The notes beneath the pieces were generated by a model. That model was given only the letters and a program-made list of their open reading frames with translations, was not told the DNA's origin and searched no databases. Of a DNA stretch of 26,938 nt, positions 23,872 to 26,938 are shown piece after piece (within the stretch, counting starts at the first letter, position 1; each line of letters starts with the position of its first letter). The stretch spans positions 1 through 26,938 of the forward strand of contig CAKPKP010000018.1 in the NCBI GenBank assembly GCA_934167495.1, given 5' to 3'. Position numbers and translations under genes: made by a program. This DNA comes from an uncultured Clostridia bacterium. Lineage in GTDB: Bacteria; Bacillota; Clostridia; TANB77; CAG-508.

Positions 23872-24999
23872 TTAATTTTGAAGTAGGATTTTACAAATAT
23901 CACTTGTTGAATTCTTTTTAGACAAATTACCTGAGTTTAGTCTCATATTTTCGATTTTATCTGGATTTCTAAATAAATTCTTTAAACTTCTAGCAATATT
24001 ATCTCCTTTTTTTATCCATATAGCTACATTGTTATCAACTAAAAATTGGGCGTTTTCTTCTTCTTGACCAGGAATAGGATTTATAATAATAATTGGTAAA
24101 GAAGCGGACAAACTTTCTGTAATTGTAAGACCACCAGGTTTAGTTATAACCATATCTGAAATACTCATGAATTCAGGAACTTGATTTGTGTAAGATAAAA
24201 CTTTAATTCTATCTTTTGAATTAGTTAAAGATACTAATTCATCAAATTTATCTTGCATTTTTTTATTTCTACCAGCTATAGCTATAACTTGAAAATCTTT
24301 AAATAATCGTATAATAGCTTTTAAAACCATATAAGTTGTATTACGTCCAAGACCAAATTCTCCACCAGCAAAAAATAAAATTGTTTTTTTATCTGGACAT
24401 AAGTTTAATGATTTAAAAACAGTATCTCTATCATAAGATTGTAAAAATCTACTAGAAAGTGGGATACCTGTTGCAAAAATTTTATTTTCATCAACACCAA
24501 GAGTAATTAATTCATTTTTCATGCCTTCATGTGCGACAAAGAAATAATCAGTATATTCAGAGCCTACTACCCATTGATTATGAGGGACATAGTCTGTCAT
24601 AATAGTAGCAAGTTTAGATGTTATATGACCACGTTTTTTTAAAATAGCACACATCTGACTACTAAATGGATGTGTTGAAATAATTAAATCAGGTTGAAAA
24701 TCCTGGATTAAATGGTTAAGTCTATGTGACATAATCTTGTTAGAAGTAGTACTTATTGTTGCAAGAGGACCTTTTTGTGAATCACTATAAACTCGTTTCC
24801 AAGCCCAAGGCGCATTTTTTGCCATTTCTGCATAAGCAAGAGTAGAAATTTTATTTACATATTTATTTATATATTCAATACAATCTACCATTTTTACTTC
24901 AATATCATTATAATTAGCTTCAATACACTCTTTGATGGATTTTGCGGCTGATAAATGTCCACCACCATAAGAGCCATAAAAAATTAAAATTTTTTTCAT
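23872..24999 (-). CDS. MGDG-synthase/UgtP-like glycolipid glycosyltransferase
   Basis: A 375-aa GT28-type enzyme. The N-terminal MGDG-synthase-like domain has GSYGGGHLSAAKSI (9-22), ISTHPFSS and MTDYVPHNQWV. The C-terminal nucleotide-sugar domain has FFAGGEFGLGRNT and the donor-binding motif ITKPGGLTITESLSASLPIIIINPIPGQEEENAQFL, with Glu and Gln expected to hold the sugar. Relatives such as UgtP transfer glucose from UDP-glucose to diacylglycerol, making membrane glycolipids and the lipoteichoic-acid anchor. The sugar and acceptor here are inferred. It would act at the inner face of the membrane. GAGGT precedes the ATG. Monocistronic and divergent from ypeB. Confidence 0.88.
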   Translation of the reverse strand: MKKILIFYGSYGGGHLSAAKSIKECIEANYNDIEVKMVDCIEYINKYVNKISTLAYAEMAKNAPWAWKRVYSDSQKGPLATISTTSNKIMSHRLNHLIQDFQPDLIISTHPFSSQMCAILKKRGHITSKLATIMTDYVPHNQWVVGSEYTDYFFVAHEGMKNELITLGVDENKIFATGIPLSSRFLQSYDRDTVFKSLNLCPDKKTILFFAGGEFGLGRNTTYMVLKAIIRLFKDFQVIAIAGRNKKMQDKFDELVSLTNSKDRIKVLSYTNQVPEFMSISDMVITKPGGLTITESLSASLPIIIINPIPGQEEENAQFLVDNNVAIWIKKGDNIARSLKNLFRNPDKIENMRLNSGNLSKKNSTSDICKILLQN

Positions 25000-25029
25000 A
25001 AAAACCTCGAAAATTAAATTAATAAAATT

Positions 25030-25058
25030 ATTATATCATTAAATTTAATACTTTTAAA
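25030..25058 (-). promoter_or_regulatory. Sigma-A-type promoter of the glycosyltransferase gene
   Basis: On the minus strand TTTAAA (25053-25058) and a perfect TATAAT (25030-25035) are 17 bp apart, 30 bp before the ATG. Confidence 0.6.
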
Positions 25059-25068
25059 TATATTTTAA

Positions 25069-25097
25069 GTATATTTTTCCAAAAAAAATGCAAACTA
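25069..25097 (+). promoter_or_regulatory. Candidate forespore (sigma-G-like) promoter of ypeB
   Basis: GTATA (25069-25073) fits the GHATR -35 class and CAAACTA (25091-25097) is one base from a CATNNTA -10, with a 17-bp spacer. No sigma-A promoter is obvious. In AT-rich DNA such a match may be chance. Confidence 0.3.
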
Positions 25098-25123
25098 TTT
25101 GTAAATAAAAAATGGAGGTTTTT

Positions 25124-26488
25124 ATGAATACAAATGAGTGCAAAAATAAAAACAAAATTAAATATATAATAATAACGATGCTTATAATATTAGTAGTTGC
25201 TATGGGAATATATATATATAAACAAGAAAATGAATATATAACAGCATCACAAAATGCATATAATTCATCATTTTATCAAATGATAGGATATGTTCAAAGT
25301 ATGGAAAACTATTTAGCTAAGGCCACAATATCAACAAGTCCCGAACATGGAGCAGAAACTTTAACAGAAGTATGGAAAGATGCTAATTTGGCAGCAGTAT
25401 ATTTATCACAATTACCAATTACCACAGAAAGTTTATCAAATACAGCAAAATTTTTAAATCAAGTAAGTGATTATTCATATTCATTATCAAGAAAAAATAT
25501 TAATAATGAAAGTTTAACACAAGAAGATTTAGATAATTTAGGAAAATTACATGAATATAGTATAGAGTTAGAGAATACTTTAAATGAGCTTGGAATGGAA
25601 ATGTCTTTAGGAGTATTATCATGGCAAGAACTTACAAAGAGTAATTTGACAAGCTATGCAAAACAAGTTGATAATGTATCTTTTGAAAGTTTTAGTAATA
25701 TAGAGCAAAATTTTAATGAATATGCAGGACTTATTTATGATGGTGCATATTCGGAACATATAAATAAGGTTGATAAAAAGGGATTAACTGGTGAAGAGGT
25801 CGATGAAGAAAAGGCAAAACAAAATGCAAAAGAATTTATAGATGAAAACAAAATAAAAGAAATAAATTCAAATGGATATATTGAAAATGCAGATATACCA
25901 TTTTATGATTTTACAGCAAAAACTAACAACGATGAAGAAATAAGTATAGCAATATCTAAAAAAGGTGGACATGTAATATATATGAACTATGTAAGAGATG
26001 TATCAGACGAAAAAATTTCACAAGATGAGGCAAATAATATAGGAAAAGAATTTTTGACTAAAAAAGGTTTTGATACAATGAAAGAGACTTATTACATGAA
26101 AGAAGGCGGAACAGTTACTGTAAATTATGCTTATGAGCAAAATGGAATAGTAGTATATCCGGATTTAATAAAATTGAAAATAGCACTAGATAATGGAGAA
26201 ATATTAGGAATAGAAACATCAGGATATTTAAATTCACATGAAGAAAGAAACGTTCAAGGTATAAATATTAGTATGGATGAAGCTAAAAAAACATTAAATT
26301 CAAAACTTGAAATAATGAGCGAAGGAATGGCAATAATACCAACAAAATGGAAAACTGAAATATTATGTTATGAATTTAAAGGAAAAGTAGATGACACAGA
26401 ATTCTTGGTATATGTAAATGCGGGGACAGGAAAAGAAGAAAATATCTTAGTAATATTAGATACACCCAATGGTACTTTAACAATGTAA
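25124..26488 (+). CDS. ypeB: Spore germination protein YpeB
   Basis: A 454-aa protein of normal YpeB length. A basic N-terminus and one hydrophobic helix (about 12-30) anchor it. The conserved YpeB N-domain follows: AYNSSFYQMIGYVQSMENYLAKATI, EVWKDANLAAVYLSQLPI, SDYSYSLSRKN and ELGMEMSLG, then PepSY-like repeats (about 220-454). In Bacillus YpeB is required to build and hold the cortex-lytic enzyme SleB in the spore and is encoded next to it. No sleB is present on either side here. GGAGGT precedes ATG 25124; an in-frame ATG at 25112 overlaps this site and is rejected. Confidence 0.93.
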   Translation: MNTNECKNKNKIKYIIITMLIILVVAMGIYIYKQENEYITASQNAYNSSFYQMIGYVQSMENYLAKATISTSPEHGAETLTEVWKDANLAAVYLSQLPITTESLSNTAKFLNQVSDYSYSLSRKNINNESLTQEDLDNLGKLHEYSIELENTLNELGMEMSLGVLSWQELTKSNLTSYAKQVDNVSFESFSNIEQNFNEYAGLIYDGAYSEHINKVDKKGLTGEEVDEEKAKQNAKEFIDENKIKEINSNGYIENADIPFYDFTAKTNNDEEISIAISKKGGHVIYMNYVRDVSDEKISQDEANNIGKEFLTKKGFDTMKETYYMKEGGTVTVNYAYEQNGIVVYPDLIKLKIALDNGEILGIETSGYLNSHEERNVQGINISMDEAKKTLNSKLEIMSEGMAIIPTKWKTEILCYEFKGKVDDTEFLVYVNAGTGKEENILVILDTPNGTLTM

Positions 26489-26537
26489 AATTGGCAAAAA
26501 TTTCAATTATAAAAAAAACAAAAAAGAATATAATATT

Positions 26538-26629
26538 AATATAAAAGATTTTAATAATTTAAAATTCTTTTATATTGGAACCTTTAAAGGAAAAGGCGAC
26601 AAAACTAAAGTGCTTTAAATCTTTGTTGC
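26538..26629 (+). other. Structured region between ypeB and the SASP gene
   Basis: A 17-bp hairpin with one bulged base, AATATAAAAG-ATTTTAA/TTAAAAT-CTTTTATATT (26538-26576), lacks a following T-run, so it is not a classic terminator. Then come the palindrome CCTTTAAAGG (26581-26590) and a stem GCGACAAA/TTTGTTGC (26596-26629) enclosing TAAAG/CTTTA. It ends just before the SASP ribosome site. I recognise no riboswitch class; it may be a leader or transcript-end structure. Confidence 0.45.
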
Positions 26630-26657
26630 TTCTGAATTATTTGAGGAGGTAACTAAA

Positions 26658-26831
26658 ATGGGAAAAAGAAGCAATTTAATATCAGAAAATTTAAGAGAAG
26701 AAATAGCTAAAGAATTAGGCGTATACGAACAAGTAAAAAAAGATGGTGGAAGTTGGGCTAATGTACCATCTAAAACTTGTGGAAATATAGTATCAAAAGC
26801 GATAGAAATTGCAAATAGAAGTGTTGAATAG
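26658..26831 (+). CDS. Small acid-soluble spore protein, alpha/beta type
   Basis: A 57-aa protein. The alpha/beta SASP helices are plain: LREEIAKELGVYEQV in the first half and KTCGNIVSKAIEIANRS in the second, joined by a short loop (KKDGGSWANVPS). These match the conserved EIAKELG and GN-V--AIE-A positions of the family. Such proteins coat DNA in the dormant spore, hold it in the A-form and protect it from UV and heat; they are made in the forespore and degraded by Gpr on germination. AGGAGGT lies seven bases before the ATG. A strong terminator follows at once, so it is a single-gene unit beside ypeB. No clear sigma-G promoter is visible. Confidence 0.9.
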   Translation: MGKRSNLISENLREEIAKELGVYEQVKKDGGSWANVPSKTCGNIVSKAIEIANRSVE

Positions 26832-26832
26832 T

Positions 26833-26861
26833 AATAGGCGGAAAATATCCGCCTATTTTTT
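26833..26861 (+). terminator. Intrinsic terminator of the SASP gene
   Basis: A perfect 10-bp stem AATAGGCGGA/TCCGCCTATT with a 5-nt loop, followed by TTTT, starts two bases past the stop codon. Confidence 0.93.
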
Positions 26862-26890
26862 GTGTCAACGGGGACGGAGATTTTTGACAC
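26862..26890. repeat. REP-like palindromic repeat, copy 1
   Basis: A 29-bp element with inverted ends GTGTCAA/TTGACAC around a GC-rich core CGGGGACGGAGATT. The core is far more GC-rich than anything near it. Elements of this 'GGGGACGG' type are scattered in many Firmicute genomes; a link to IS200-like (Y1/RAYT) transposases is my inference. Confidence 0.75.
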
Positions 26891-26916
26891 AAACCACGAT
26901 AGTGAGCAAAATGGGA

Positions 26917-26938
26917 GTGTCAACGGGGACGGAGATTT
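26917..26938. repeat. REP-like palindromic repeat, copy 2 (cut by window end)
   Basis: The first 22 bases of copy 1 recur without mismatch, 55 bp downstream. The 26-bp spacer is also richer in G/C than the surrounding DNA. The element continues beyond the window. Confidence 0.75.

Noticed and set aside
26615..26923. Minus-strand open frame of 102 codons at the right end
   Set aside because: It is antisense to the SASP gene, its terminator and the REP-like repeat, which explain the sequence better.

Overview
The window is very AT-rich, with almost all G/C confined to genes, tRNA and terminator stems. It carries several endospore genes: spmA/spmB, ypeB, an alpha/beta-type small acid-soluble spore protein (SASP) and an AbrB-type regulator. 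With the DnaD/DnaI-type helicase-loading genes, this points to a low-GC, spore-forming member of the Clostridia (Bacillota). The large 2-hydroxyacyl-CoA dehydratase activase-like gene suggests an anaerobe. I cannot name a species.

Layout. Positions 1-625 are non-coding: an extremely A-rich, C-poor tract with a 17-bp tandem repeat, then a run of hairpins. Next comes a large minus-strand activase-like gene (626-4939). A GerMN-domain membrane protein follows (5147-5692). Then trmN6-like, rsmI and a convergent abrB (5930-7828), in the same order as yabB-yabC-abrB of Bacillus subtilis. After them lie spmA-spmB (7986-9094), a YhaO/YhaN-like nuclease and ATPase pair (9184-12157) and prfA (12210-13274). 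On the minus strand are a DnaI/DnaC-like loader and a DnaD protein (13301-15297).

The least ordinary part is 15394-18920 on the minus strand. It is a compact cluster resembling part of a type IV secretion or conjugation apparatus. In transcription order it holds a 43-aa membrane peptide, a VirD4-like coupling ATPase, a VirB2/TrbC-like small membrane protein, a VirB6/TrbL-like polytopic protein apparently split by a single-base frameshift, and a small VirB3/PrgI-like membrane protein. No VirB4 ATPase, relaxase, integrase or cell-wall hydrolase accompanies it.

The remainder is mostly housekeeping: a DUF1858 protein, tRNA-Arg(CCT), tadA, an anchored protein of unknown function, a short SRP RNA, dnaX, a YbaB/EbfC protein and recR. 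The order tadA - SRP RNA - dnaX - ybaB - recR again matches B. subtilis. Then follow a small Xre-type regulator with a palindromic upstream region, an MGDG-synthase/UgtP-like glycosyltransferase, ypeB, and a 57-aa SASP gene. The window ends in two copies of a GC-rich, REP-like repeat, the second cut by the window edge.

Several sigma-A-type promoters with exact 17-bp spacers and several strong intrinsic terminators can be read directly, and they define most transcription units. Sporulation functions are scattered among three units (spmAB, ypeB, SASP).
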